From: Eggerthellaceae bacterium UBA3686
GTDB taxonomy: Bacteria > Actinomycetota > Coriobacteriia > Coriobacteriales > Eggerthellaceae
NCBI GenBank assembly: GCA_002371495.1
Contig: DFIX01000052.1
Coordinates: forward strand, 3,325 to 49,394
DNA length: 46,070 nucleotides
Direction of reading: 5' to 3'
Shown here: positions 8,145-15,843 of the stretch, in pieces
Position numbering within the stretch: the stretch's first letter is position 1
Layout: each line of letters starts with the position of its first letter
Position numbers and translations under genes: made by a program
The notes under the pieces: model-generated
Seen by the model: the letters and a program-made list of their open reading frames with translations, nothing else
Database searches by the model: none
What the model was told of the DNA's origin: nothing

Positions 8145-9482
8145 ATGAATCCCGAGCTCGATTTTGTGCTGAAAACCATCAAGAGCCGCGACGTGCATTT
8201 CGTTCGCCTATGGTTTACCGACGTATTGGGCACGATGAAGTCGTTTGCCGTTTCGCCTTCCGAGATTGAGGGCGCGTTTACTGACGGTATGGGCTTCGAC
8301 GGCAGCTGCGTGGCGGGCTTCAGCCCGACCGAGGAATCCGACATGTTGGCGTTTCCCGACCCCGAGACGTTCCAAGTGTTGCCCTGGCGTCCTGCGTCGA
8401 ATGCGGTAGCGCGCATGTTCTGCGACATACGCACGCCCGATGGCGCTGCGTTCGAAGGCGATCCGCGCAACGTGCTGCGACGCATGGTCGACAAGGCGGC
8501 GGATTCCGGTTACATCTTCAACGTAGGTCCCGAAGTCGAGTACTACTACTTCAAGACTCCCGACGCGCCCGAGGTGCTCGACCATGGCGGGTATTTCGAT
8601 CTGACGAGCCTTGATTATGCGTCTGACCTGCGACGCGATACGGTGCTTGCACTCGAGAAGCTGGGCATCCCCATCGAGTACTCGCATCACGAGAACGGCC
8701 CGTCCCAGCACGAGATCGACCTGCGCTATACCGACGCGCTTTCGATGGCCGATGCCGTGATGACCTACAAGCTTGCCGTGAAAGAGATCGCCATCGAGCA
8801 CGGGGTCTTCGCGTCGTTCATGCCCAAGCCCCTGATGGATGCTCCCGGAAGCGGCATGCACGTGCACCAGAGCTTGGTCGACTTCGAGGGTCACAACCTC
8901 TTTTTCGACGAGAGCGATCCGCTCGGATACAACCTTTCGGACCTGGCGAAGAGCTACATTGCGGGCATCCTGAAATATGCGCCAGAGTTTTGCCTGGTTA
9001 CCAACCAGTATGTGAATTCCTACAAGCGGCTTATCGCGCAGGGCGAGGTGCCCGCGCGCCTGTCGTGGGCCCGCACGAACCGCTCGACGCTGCTGCGCGT
9101 GCCGGGGTATCGGCCGAATCGCCCTGATGCGTGCCGCATCGAGCTGCGCAGCCCCGACCCAGCGGCCAATCCGTACCTCGCATTTTCGGTCATGCTCGCC
9201 GCCGGCCTTGCGGGTATCGAAGAGGGCCTGCAGCCGGCCGACCCGATCGAGGATCGCAACCTGTTCGACTGCTCGCCCCGTGCCGCCCGAGCTGAGGGCG
9301 CACGCCTGTTGCCGGCAAATCTGGGCGAGGCGGTGGATTTGTTCGAGAAATCCGAGCTGATGAAGCAGACGCTCGGCGAGCATATCCACTCGTATCTGGT
9401 CGAGACGAAGCGTGCCGAATGGATCGAATACCTGCGTAACGTCAGCCAATGGGAACTCGAGCGTTATCTGGCGGTGCTGTAA
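8145..9482 (+). CDS. glnA: Glutamine synthetase, type I
   Basis: A 445-residue cytoplasmic enzyme that condenses ammonia with glutamate using ATP. Visible signatures are the beta-grasp N-terminus with WFTDVLGTMKSFAV and GFDGSCVAGF, the metal-binding block GPEVEYYYF, the HHENGPSQHEIDLRY core, and the ATP-binding GSGMHVHQSL. The glutamate-loop region carries NSYKRL, and the arginine motif is NRSTLLRVPGYRP. The length matches the shorter GSI-alpha type (about 440-450), which usually lacks the adenylylation loop; I see no NLYDLPPE-like adenylylation tyrosine. The ATG follows AAGGGA. The stop TAA overlaps the ATG of the downstream regulator, which implies coupled translation. Confidence 0.97.
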   Translation: MNPELDFVLKTIKSRDVHFVRLWFTDVLGTMKSFAVSPSEIEGAFTDGMGFDGSCVAGFSPTEESDMLAFPDPETFQVLPWRPASNAVARMFCDIRTPDGAAFEGDPRNVLRRMVDKAADSGYIFNVGPEVEYYYFKTPDAPEVLDHGGYFDLTSLDYASDLRRDTVLALEKLGIPIEYSHHENGPSQHEIDLRYTDALSMADAVMTYKLAVKEIAIEHGVFASFMPKPLMDAPGSGMHVHQSLVDFEGHNLFFDESDPLGYNLSDLAKSYIAGILKYAPEFCLVTNQYVNSYKRLIAQGEVPARLSWARTNRSTLLRVPGYRPNRPDACRIELRSPDPAANPYLAFSVMLAAGLAGIEEGLQPADPIEDRNLFDCSPRAARAEGARLLPANLGEAVDLFEKSELMKQTLGEHIHSYLVETKRAEWIEYLRNVSQWELERYLAVL

Positions 9483-10153
9483 TGAAGAAGAAAGTCGCCT
9501 TCATAGCCGACAGCCTCGATAACGCCTACAAGTTCCAGCAGGTTCTCTCGGGTTTCAATGTCGAGATTGCGGCGGGATCGACGGTGCAGATTCCCAAGCT
9601 CCTGGCGCCCGGCACCAACCACGACCTGGTGATTTTCGAAGCGCGCGGTTCGGCTCTTTCCAGTTTGGCGGATGTTGAGTCGCTCGTCGAGGACCGCAAT
9701 TGCCCGCTTCTGGTCATCGCCGAAGCGGCTGGCCTCGAGCGATTGAAGCTTCCCACCATGGTGGCGTCCGACTTCGTCGTCCACGGGGCGAGTGCCGAGG
9801 AATGCAGCGCTCGCGTTGGTCGTTTGCTCGGGTCCGATGGGGCGGCGGGGCAGTCCGATGTCATCGCCGTCGACGACATGACCATCAACCTTGCCACGTA
9901 CCAGGTCGCCATTGCGGGCAGCCCCATCGATTTCACCTATCTCGAATACGCGCTGCTCTCGTTTTTGGTACGGCACGCGGGCCATACGTTTTCGCGCGAC
10001 GCCTTGTTACAGCACGTGTGGGGGTTCGATTACTACGGCGGGTCGCGCACCGTCGACGTGCACGTTCGCCGTATCCGTGCCAAGCTCGGCCCCGATCTGT
10101 CGCAGCGCCTCGAGACTGTCCGCGGTGTCGGTTACCTCTGGTCGGCGCGGTAA
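9482..10153 (+). CDS. OmpR-type orphan regulator, GlnR-like
   Basis: A 223-residue protein with a degenerate receiver domain (about 1-115) and a winged-helix transcription domain (about 130-223). The winged helix shows the OmpR/PhoB pattern TYLEYALLSFLVRHAGHTFSR, the recognition segment SRTVDVHVRRIRAKLG and the C-terminal wing VRGVGYLW. At the usual phosphoacceptor place the receiver reads DLVIFEARG, with Glu53 instead of Asp, so ordinary phosphorylation is unlikely. In other actinobacteria GlnR is an orphan OmpR-family nitrogen regulator of glnA. The one-base overlap with glnA makes the same job likely here, but that is inference. No histidine kinase gene is nearby. Confidence 0.85.
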   Translation: MKKKVAFIADSLDNAYKFQQVLSGFNVEIAAGSTVQIPKLLAPGTNHDLVIFEARGSALSSLADVESLVEDRNCPLLVIAEAAGLERLKLPTMVASDFVVHGASAEECSARVGRLLGSDGAAGQSDVIAVDDMTINLATYQVAIAGSPIDFTYLEYALLSFLVRHAGHTFSRDALLQHVWGFDYYGGSRTVDVHVRRIRAKLGPDLSQRLETVRGVGYLWSAR

Positions 10154-10190
10154 TCCCTGCCGATTGCTCGGTCATTTCGTTTGCGGTTAC

Positions 10191-10350
10191 TGCAACGACC
10201 CGCGAAAGCGCAGGTGGCGACGCGCCTTCGCTTGGCTTCGCTTAGCTTTTGACCGTTTGGAAGTATGTAGCTGCAGAATCGCTCAGGTCACGCCGCCACC
10301 TGCGCTTTCGCTCTGGCCCCTTGCTGGCCGGCAGGATCGCCGAGGCGGTG
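10191..10350. repeat. Family C structured repeat, copy 1
   Basis: The copy contains a perfect 18-bp inverted repeat: GCGAAAGCGCAGGTGGCG at 10202-10219 pairs with 10294-10311. The apical part holds CTTCGCTTGGCTTCGC and GTAGCTGCAGAATCGCT. Copy 2 starts 223 nt later and differs at about six positions. Confidence 0.85.
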
Positions 10351-10413
10351 GTGGCATAAGCCAAAAAGGCAAAGAGATTGTCTCGGGGTCACAGGGCTTG
10401 TCGTTCGGTGACA

Positions 10414-10573
10414 TGCAACGACCCGCGAAACCGCAGGTGGCGACGCGCCTTCGCTTGGCTTCGCTTAGCTTTTGACCGTTTGGAAGTATGTAGCTGCAGA
10501 ATCGCTCAGGTCACGCCGCCACCTGCGCTTTCGCTCTGGCCACTTGTTGGCTAGCAGGATCGCCGAGGCGATG
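10414..10573. repeat. Family C structured repeat, copy 2
   Basis: A direct repeat of 10191-10350 with the same stem, except that one base of the left arm is changed (GAAACCG in place of GAAAGCG). Most differences fall outside the stem, towards the right flank. Confidence 0.85.
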
Positions 10574-10710
10574 GCGGTGCAAAGCAAGAATGAGGCGAAG
10601 CCAAGCCGGAGCGCGTCCCTGCCTGCGAAAACGCGGTGGGATGATACCTTGGGTTTCTCTTGCCGCCACGTAACGGCATTCGTCCCTAGCTGCTTAGATG
10701 TGGCAAGGCG

Positions 10711-10719
10711 TGGTATGAT
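10711..10719 (+). promoter_or_regulatory. Extended -10 promoter for the smpB operon
   Basis: TGG directly followed by TATGAT forms an extended -10 element 34 nt before the ATG at 10753. No good -35 box is visible, which is typical for extended -10 promoters. Confidence 0.5.
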
Positions 10720-10752
10720 ACCTACTCACACGAAACGAAGGAAAAACGCGCC

Positions 10753-11031
10753 ATGGCTACGTATCTCGCACATTACAAATCTCCCGCTGCCGCCGACGTG
10801 CGGGGCTCGGGCGTGTTCGAATTCGAGAGCGACGCGCGGGCCAATACCAAGGACAACCTGCGCGATGCCCGTCTGAAGATGCTCGAGACGTTCGGCAAGG
10901 ATGCCGCATCGTGGAACATCGAGAAAGTCGAGAAGAAGACCGCCAAGAGCGAGGCTCTGGACGGGCAGCTGACGCTCGATTTCCGCCCCGAGAAGAAGCG
11001 GCGCCGCAGGCGCACTAAGGAGTACTGGTAA
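10753..11031 (+). CDS. Small conserved-looking protein of unknown function upstream of smpB
   Basis: A 92-residue protein that I do not recognise. It starts MATYLAHYKSPAAADVRG, has mixed charge, and ends in a strongly basic tail (KKRRRRRTK then EYW), which could contact RNA or DNA. There is no signal peptide or membrane segment. The ATG follows GAAGGA, and the stop overlaps the smpB start by one base, so the two are translationally coupled. Context suggests a role near trans-translation or RNA handling, but nothing in the sequence proves it. Confidence 0.75.
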   Translation: MATYLAHYKSPAAADVRGSGVFEFESDARANTKDNLRDARLKMLETFGKDAASWNIEKVEKKTAKSEALDGQLTLDFRPEKKRRRRRTKEYW

Positions 11032-11513
11032 TGGCCGAGTGGACTGGCAAGAAGCGCGAGCGCAAGCCCATCGCCAAGAACCGCCGCGCGTTCCACGAGT
11101 ACGAGATCCTCGAGACCTACGAGGCTGGCATCGAGCTGACGGGCACCGAAGTGCGCTCGCTGCGCGAGAATAACTGCCAGCTGACCGACTGCTTCGCGCT
11201 CATTCGCGGCGGGGAGGTCTGGCTGCACAACGTGCACATCGCGCCCTATAGCAACGGCAATATTGCAAACGTCGACCCCGACCGCAAGCGCAAGCTGCTG
11301 CTGCATCGTCGCGAGATTCGCACGCTCGAGCAGAAAACGCGGGAAAAGGGACTGACCCTCGTGCCCGTCAGCATGTATTTCAAAGAGAACGCGCTCGTGA
11401 AGGTCGAGCTTGCGCTCGCTCGTGGCAAGAAGCTTTACGACAAGCGCGAATCGATTGCCAAGCGCGACGCGCAGCGCGACATCGACCGTGCGATGAAGAC
11501 GCGCTATCGCTAG
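11031..11513 (+). CDS. smpB: SsrA-binding protein SmpB
   Basis: A 160-residue protein that binds tmRNA and delivers it to stalled ribosomes. It shows the family blocks IAKNRRAFHEYEILETYEAG, GTEVRSLRENNCQLTD, the PYSNGN loop, the KLLLHRREI segment and a basic C-terminal tail with KRESIAKRDAQRDIDRAMK. In the family this tail enters the mRNA channel. Length is normal. AAGGAG of the ribosome-binding site lies within the end of the previous gene. The tmRNA gene ssrA lies 2.7 kb downstream on the same strand, a common neighbourhood. Confidence 0.97.
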   Translation: MAEWTGKKRERKPIAKNRRAFHEYEILETYEAGIELTGTEVRSLRENNCQLTDCFALIRGGEVWLHNVHIAPYSNGNIANVDPDRKRKLLLHRREIRTLEQKTREKGLTLVPVSMYFKENALVKVELALARGKKLYDKRESIAKRDAQRDIDRAMKTRYR

Positions 11514-11557
11514 GTACACGCCTTCCCGTTCTTTCCCGATTCTGCAAGGAGCGACTT

Positions 11558-12193
11558 ATGGCTGAAGAATTCGAGACCGTCGAGCTGGAGTATTCCGAGG
11601 ACGATATCCTGTACTACATCGTCGACGAGGACGATAACGAAATCGGGTTCGCACTCGAGGAAAACGGCGAAGAGGTCGAATACTATTACGAGGGATTCGA
11701 CGGCGGCGACTACGAGGTGGTCGAAGAGGTCGTCGAGGAAGTCGTGAAAGAGCCTGCGGCAAAGCCCGAGCCCGAATCCGAGTCCAAGCCCAAAAAGACT
11801 GAGCCCGAGAAGGCGCAAGATCACGGATACCTTTACAAAATGGCCTCGATTGCAGGTCACCAGGGCAACAAGGCCCGCAAGAAGGCCGAGGTGCAGCTCG
11901 ACAAAGTGCGCGGAAAGGCCGAAGAAGGGGTCGAGAGGGTTCGTGGCAAGGCAGAAGAGGGCGTTGACAAGGCAACCGAGGCGGTCGAGGCGGGCGGCAA
12001 GAAGCTGAAGGAGAAGACCGACGATTTCGACCTGGGCTTCACGCGTAAGGATGTCGCCGAGACCACGGCGGACCTGAACGCCATCGCAAAGGAGGGCGCC
12101 GAGACGGCCAAGGAGCTGAAGGAAGCCTACGACGATATCATGGACTCCCTCGGGTTCCTCGTTCCCAAAAAAGTCCGGCGTCGCCTGCCGTAG
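11558..12193 (+). CDS. Acidic, helical protein of unknown function
   Basis: A 211-residue protein with no recognised domain. Residues 1-75 are very acidic and Tyr-rich (EDDILYYIVDEDD, EVEYYYEGF). Residues 75-100 form a Pro/Glu/Lys linker. Residues 105-195 are Lys/Glu/Ala-rich helix with a short internal repeat (VRGKAEEGV occurs twice), reminiscent of apolipoprotein-like or YtxH-like amphipathic coils. There is no signal peptide or transmembrane segment. AAGGAG precedes the ATG, and it lies 44 nt after smpB, so co-transcription is possible. A scaffolding or stress role can only be guessed from composition. Confidence 0.75.
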   Translation: MAEEFETVELEYSEDDILYYIVDEDDNEIGFALEENGEEVEYYYEGFDGGDYEVVEEVVEEVVKEPAAKPEPESESKPKKTEPEKAQDHGYLYKMASIAGHQGNKARKKAEVQLDKVRGKAEEGVERVRGKAEEGVDKATEAVEAGGKKLKEKTDDFDLGFTRKDVAETTADLNAIAKEGAETAKELKEAYDDIMDSLGFLVPKKVRRRLP

Positions 12194-12218
12194 GGCCGGC
12201 ATCGCCCAGTACCTTCGA

Positions 12219-12255
12219 AAGACCCCATGCCCGTCTGCGCGGTGCGTGGGGTCTT
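12219..12255 (+). terminator. Possible hairpin terminator after the acidic protein gene
   Basis: AAGACCCCA pairs with TGGGGTCTT around a 19-nt loop, starting 25 nt after the stop. There is no clear T-run, so termination strength is uncertain. Confidence 0.45.
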
Positions 12256-12373
12256 CGTGAATTATGGCCACAGTTTCGTTGCCGATTGCGGTTTTGCGGC
12301 AGTTTTCATTGCGGATTGCTACAATTAAGGGCTAAAAGAATACCAGTAGCCGACAACAAGGTAGAAACACAGC

Positions 12374-14122
12374 ATGGGCTTTTTCAATAAACACGACAAG
12401 GGCAAGCACTCGCCGGATTCCCCGGCCGAGGGCGCTTCCGAAGAAACTCAGGCACTAGAAACCACCAGCGCAGACGCGACCGAAGCCCTGCCGAGCCAGG
12501 CACAGGGCCTGGCCGATTCGCAGCCTACTGCCGAGGAAACGGCAGTCATGGCGGCGGTTCCCGGTATGCCGGGCTACACGCCGCCAGACGAAGCGTTGTC
12601 GGGGCTCGATGTGGATACAGCCGGGTATCCGCTGAACGCTCCTGCCGCCGAAGGCGGATCGTACGTGTCTGCCGGGTTCGGCGAGGTGCCGTCGAAGCGC
12701 CGTTTCAGGGGGCTGAAGGCTTTCCTGATTACCTTTGTAATATTGGCGGTAATTCTGGCAGGCGTGTACGTCGGCGTTGCCATGATGTTCCAGACCCAAT
12801 TCATGCCCAATTCGCGCATCGGCGACATGGACATCTCGATGAAGCACGATGACGAAGTCGCCGAGATGCTGAAGGATATTCCGCAGGGGTATCAGATCGA
12901 CGTGGTCGGCGGGAAGTTCGCCCTGCGCATGACCGGCCAGGAAATCGGAATGTCGATCGATACCGATCAAATCATCGCGCAGATGCATGCCGATCAAAAT
13001 GCCTGGTATTGGCCTTGGTACGTGCTTGAGCCGAAGCATGACGAAACGCCTTTCCTCAAGACCACCTTCGACGAGGGGGCTTGCGACAAGCTGGTCAAAT
13101 CGGCGGTCGGCACGTTCAACAAGAAGGCCACCGCCCCGGTGGATGCGTCGATCATCTTCGACGAAAAGACCCAGACCTTTACCGTTAAACCCGAGGAAAT
13201 CGGTACGCAACTCGACGTCAAAGCCGTTCAAGGCGTCGTCAAGCAGGCCGCTACCGACATGGAGCCCAAGCTCGAGCTAACTGACGAGCAGCTGAAGCAG
13301 CCGTCGCTGCTCTCGACCGACGAGAAGCTCAACGAATCAGCCAAAATGGCGACCGGCCTGGTGTCGGCGCATCTGAACCTGATGATTAACGGCAAAACGG
13401 TCGACGAGATCGGCAGCGAGGTCCTTTCGGGTTTCGTGAACATCAACGACAAGTTCGACGTATCGCTCAACGAGGACGAGCTGGCAGCTTGGGTTGCGCA
13501 GCTGGCTGCGAGCTACGATACGATCGGGTCGGAGCGCACCTACACGCGTGCCGACGGCAAAGTCATCACGGTCCGCGGCGGTTCGTACGGTTGGGAAATC
13601 GACGAGGATACGCTGCGCGCGTCGATCATGGACGCCATCAAGGCCGGCAAGCAGGCCGATATCGAGATTCCTTGCGTGGATTCGGCTAACTACTATGCAG
13701 GCCACGGCGAGCGCGATTGGGGTAATCGCTACATCGATGTTGATCTTTCCGAGCAACATGCCCGTTTCTATGGAGATGATGGCAGCATCATTTGGGAAGC
13801 GGACATTATTAGCGGTTCGCCCGATGCGGAGCATGCGACCCCGCAGGGCGTTTGGTACGTCATCATGAAGCAGAGTCCGTCGAAGCTGATAGGCTACCTG
13901 CCCGACGGTAAAACCAAAGACTACGAGGTCGAAGTCAAGTACTGGATGCCGTTCAAGGGCAATAGTGTTGGTTTCCACGACGCTAACTGGCAGCCTTCGT
14001 TTGGCGGCTCGATGTATGCCCAAGGGTACGGTAGCCACGGTTGCGTGAATCTTTCGACCGACAGCGCTAAAAAACTCTATAGCGTCATCGAGCCTAACGA
14101 CGTCGTGGTTGTTCACGAATAG
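12374..14122 (+). CDS. Membrane-anchored L,D-transpeptidase (YkuD) with PG-binding-type domains
   Basis: A 582-residue type II membrane protein that would form 3-3 peptidoglycan cross-links or attach proteins to the wall. Residues 1-110 are a low-complexity Glu/Ala-rich cytoplasmic tail. Residues 114-139 are a single transmembrane helix. The outer part has two putative peptidoglycan-binding (PG_binding_4-like) regions at about 150-430. The C-terminal YkuD domain, about 455-582, has the HATPQGVWYV strand and the catalytic block SHGCVNLS, with nucleophile Cys557 and His555 beside it. The ribosome-binding site is weak (AAGGTAG). L,D-transpeptidases are common in Actinobacteria. Confidence 0.92.
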   Translation: MGFFNKHDKGKHSPDSPAEGASEETQALETTSADATEALPSQAQGLADSQPTAEETAVMAAVPGMPGYTPPDEALSGLDVDTAGYPLNAPAAEGGSYVSAGFGEVPSKRRFRGLKAFLITFVILAVILAGVYVGVAMMFQTQFMPNSRIGDMDISMKHDDEVAEMLKDIPQGYQIDVVGGKFALRMTGQEIGMSIDTDQIIAQMHADQNAWYWPWYVLEPKHDETPFLKTTFDEGACDKLVKSAVGTFNKKATAPVDASIIFDEKTQTFTVKPEEIGTQLDVKAVQGVVKQAATDMEPKLELTDEQLKQPSLLSTDEKLNESAKMATGLVSAHLNLMINGKTVDEIGSEVLSGFVNINDKFDVSLNEDELAAWVAQLAASYDTIGSERTYTRADGKVITVRGGSYGWEIDEDTLRASIMDAIKAGKQADIEIPCVDSANYYAGHGERDWGNRYIDVDLSEQHARFYGDDGSIIWEADIISGSPDAEHATPQGVWYVIMKQSPSKLIGYLPDGKTKDYEVEVKYWMPFKGNSVGFHDANWQPSFGGSMYAQGYGSHGCVNLSTDSAKKLYSVIEPNDVVVVHE

Positions 14123-14168
14123 GGAGGCAGGCCGATGGGTCAATCTACCTGGTAAGGTGACTCATTCG

Positions 14169-14177
14169 TGTTATAAT
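14169..14177 (+). promoter_or_regulatory. Extended -10 promoter of ssrA
   Basis: TGT directly followed by TATAAT gives an extended -10 box. Transcription would begin near 14184, so the precursor carries a leader of about 65 nt before the mature tmRNA 5' end. Confidence 0.6.
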
Positions 14178-14248
14178 GCGCTTCCGCGGAGGCGGCTGCT
14201 TCCGTGCGTACTTTGAAAAGGTGGAGCCGGTTCGGCGAAACCCCGTTT

Positions 14249-14616
14249 GGGGGCGACTGGTTTCGACATGGTGGGTCTGAGGTGAGGAGCAGGTCGTGGT
14301 CTCCTTTCCACGTAAAACAGGGGTACTGTCAAAATTAATTGGCAAAAACAACTTTGCTGGGCGTCAACTCGCCCTCGCCGCATAACATAAGTCGGCGCGT
14401 CAAACCCAGGAGTTTTCCCGCCCTGGGCGCGATGTCATTTTAGGGAAATGCTCTTGCGCACGTAGCCGGTATGGCGCAAGCTAAGATCGAACCGACTAGG
14501 GCCAGCAACGCGCGTGGCTGTGCCGAGCTGTCCCGAGACTAGAACAGCAACTAAGCTTGTAGAGCCTGACCAGGGATCCAGTATGGACCGGAGTTCGATT
14601 CTCCGCGCCTCCACCA
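14249..14616 (+). ncRNA. ssrA: tmRNA (transfer-messenger RNA)
   Basis: The RNA begins GGGGGCGACTGGTTTCGAC and ends GCGCCTCCACCA. The ends pair as a 7-bp acceptor stem with one G-U pair, and CCA is encoded. The T-arm GGAGTTCGATTCTCC lies just before the 3' end. The tag frame is GGC at 14341 through TAA at 14383-14385, reading GKNNFAGRQLALAA; with the alanine carried by tmRNA the tag is AGKNNFAGRQLALAA, ending in the usual LALAA-type degradation signal. Between are the pseudoknot-forming segments. It works with SmpB (11031-11513) to release stalled ribosomes. Confidence 0.96.
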
Positions 14617-14621
14617 ACACT

Positions 14622-14659
14622 AAAAAGCGTCTGCCCAGGTCAGGCGCTTTTCTTTTTTT
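14622..14659 (+). terminator. Intrinsic terminator of ssrA
   Basis: AAAAGCGTCTG pairs with CAGGCGCTTTT (one G-T pair) around a 7-nt loop. A run of seven T follows at 14653-14659. It begins 6 nt after the tmRNA 3' end. Confidence 0.85.
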
Positions 14660-14708
14660 CGGAATTTGGTACAGCTCGTTCTGCGCATTTGCACATTATT
14701 TGCACTCG

Positions 14709-14743
14709 CGTGAACACTTTGCCCTTGGGGTAAAGTGTTCGGG
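14709..14743. repeat. Family B hairpin, copy 1
   Basis: GAACACTTT pairs with AAAGTGTTC around GCCCTTGGGGT, the family B design (GAACA-N-TT, a CCC/GGG centre, and the complement). It abuts a tRNA-like T-arm fragment at 14744. Confidence 0.7.
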
Positions 14744-14767
14744 GGTTCGATTCCCGTCATGCGCCCG
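14744..14767 (+). pseudogene. tRNA 3'-half remnant
   Basis: GGTTCGATTCCCGTCA at 14744-14759 looks like a T-loop and its stem, followed by TGCGCCC, which could be an acceptor 3' strand. The same 16 bases occur in the tRNA-Gly gene on the other strand (14825-14840). No 5' half or CCA is present, so it is not a working tRNA. Confidence 0.35.
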
Positions 14768-14771
14768 AACT

Positions 14772-14806
14772 AAAAAACAGCTGCAAGCCCAAACGACCTG
14801 CAGCTG
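14772..14806 (-). terminator. Intrinsic terminator of the tRNA-Pro/tRNA-Gly unit
   Basis: On the minus strand CAGCTGCA and TGCAGCTG form an 8-bp stem around a 13-nt loop, followed by six T. It lies 9 nt beyond the encoded CCA of tRNA-Gly. Confidence 0.8.
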
Positions 14807-14815
14807 CTCCTTGCT

Positions 14816-14889
14816 TGGAGCGGGTGACGGGAATCGAACCCGCGTTATCAGCTTGGAAGGCTGAAGTTCTACCATTGAACCACACCCGC
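14816..14889 (-). tRNA. tRNA-Gly (anticodon UCC)
   Basis: A 74-nt gene with acceptor stem GCGGGTG/CACCCGC, discriminator U, encoded CCA, anticodon loop CTTCCAA on a TCAGC/GCTGA stem, and T-loop TTCGATT. It reads GGA codons. It is preceded by tRNA-Pro, 33 nt upstream on the same strand. Confidence 0.97.
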
Positions 14890-14922
14890 GTATGTAGGGG
14901 GTATTGTACCCCATTCTGCTAG

Positions 14923-14999
14923 TGGTCGGGACGACAGGATTCGAACCTGCGACATCCTGCTCCCAAAGCAGGCGCGCTACCAAACTGCGCCACGTCCCG
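14923..14999 (-). tRNA. tRNA-Pro (anticodon UGG)
   Basis: A 77-nt gene with acceptor stem CGGGACG/CGTCCCG, discriminator A and encoded CCA. The anticodon loop TTTGGGA sits on a CCTGC/GCAGG stem, and the T-loop is TTCGAAT. It reads CCA and, by wobble, other proline codons. It is the first gene of a two-tRNA unit that ends at the terminator near 14772. Confidence 0.97.
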
Positions 15000-15175
15000 A
15001 CGCATTTGCAAAAGAGTACTTTACCTGAATGTTGAAAGCGTTTCCAGTGAAAGCGCGTTATCTGCACATGATGCACGGCGTAACAACTAAGAAGGCGCGT
15101 ATCCTTTTGGTTGTTTTCGGTCGATGTAGCGCATGGGGTATTATGGTTGAGCTGACTATCACGAACGGAGCGAGC

Positions 15176-15778
15176 ATGAAAACGGTTATTCTGGCCACGA
15201 ACAATGCGCATAAGGTATCTGAGATTTCGAACGCGCTGGATTTTCCGGGGTGGGAGTTCAAGACGTTGCGACAGATGGGGATTGAATCCGATCCGGAAGA
15301 AGATGCCGACACTTTTTTGGGCAACGCGCGCATCAAGGCACTTGCGGCGCACGAGGCGAGCGGCGGCATGGCCGCGCTTGCGGACGATTCGGGGCTTGCG
15401 GTCGACGCGTTGGGTGGCGCACCGGGCGTGTACTCGTCGCGCTATGCAGGCGAAGATGCAACTGATCAGGACAATAACGATAAGCTTCTCGTAGAGCTGG
15501 CCGATGTGGCCGATGCCGACCGCACGGCGCGGTTCGTTTGCACGCTCGTCTTCATCGACGAGGACGGCAGCGAGCAGACGGCTCACGGCACAGTGGAAGG
15601 TCGCATCGGTTATGCCCCGCAAGGCGAGGGCGGTTTCGGGTACGACCCACTGTTCTGGCCTGATGTTTTCGAGGGAACGTGCACGCTGGCGGAAGTACCC
15701 CAGGCGCGAAAGAACGAGGTTTCGCATCGCGGTAATGCTCTGCGCGAGCTGCGTGCGAAGCTCGAGCAGGGGCTGTAG
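15176..15778 (+). CDS. rdgB: XTP/dITP pyrophosphatase (RdgB/HAM1 family)
   Basis: A 200-residue cytoplasmic house-cleaning enzyme that hydrolyses non-canonical purine triphosphates to monophosphates. Family signatures are the N-terminal ILATNNAHKVSEI, TFLGNARIKA, ADDSGLAVDALGGAPGVYSSRYAG, and GFGYDPLFWPD followed by the later SHRGNAL. The ATG at 15176 has GGAG at suitable spacing and begins exactly at the first strand of the fold. Upstream in-frame starts would add unrelated residues. A family A repeat begins 2 nt after the stop. Confidence 0.96.
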   Translation: MKTVILATNNAHKVSEISNALDFPGWEFKTLRQMGIESDPEEDADTFLGNARIKALAAHEASGGMAALADDSGLAVDALGGAPGVYSSRYAGEDATDQDNNDKLLVELADVADADRTARFVCTLVFIDEDGSEQTAHGTVEGRIGYAPQGEGGFGYDPLFWPDVFEGTCTLAEVPQARKNEVSHRGNALRELRAKLEQGL

Positions 15779-15780
15779 AG

Positions 15781-15826
15781 GCGCAAAAGGGTCAGACCCT
15801 TTTGCACTACGGCACTTTTGCACCTT
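15781..15826. repeat. Family A repeat, copy 1
   Basis: GCGCAAAAGGG and CCCTTTTGCAC pair around TCAGA; a second CTTTTGCACC arm follows after a short spacer. It starts 2 nt after the rdgB stop and ends 18 nt before the ybaK start. Confidence 0.85.
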
Positions 15827-15843
15827 TAATCAGGGGAAGGCTT

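Larger units (their letters stand above)
10154..10752. other. Gene-free stretch filled by family C repeats
   Basis: About 600 nt without a convincing gene. It contains two nearly identical repeats of about 160 nt (10191-10350 and 10414-10573), then a partial inverted copy of their left arm near 10588-10630, then the promoter of the next gene. The short open frames here have repeat-driven, non-protein-like composition. Confidence 0.7.

Noticed and set aside
10154..10752. CRISPR array
   Set aside because: Only two long repeats are present, spaced 223 nt apart, with strong internal stems and no set of unique spacers. No cas genes are seen.
15802..15843. Upstream start for ybaK
   Set aside because: The added residues are encoded by the family A repeat, and a proper ribosome-binding site precedes 15844.
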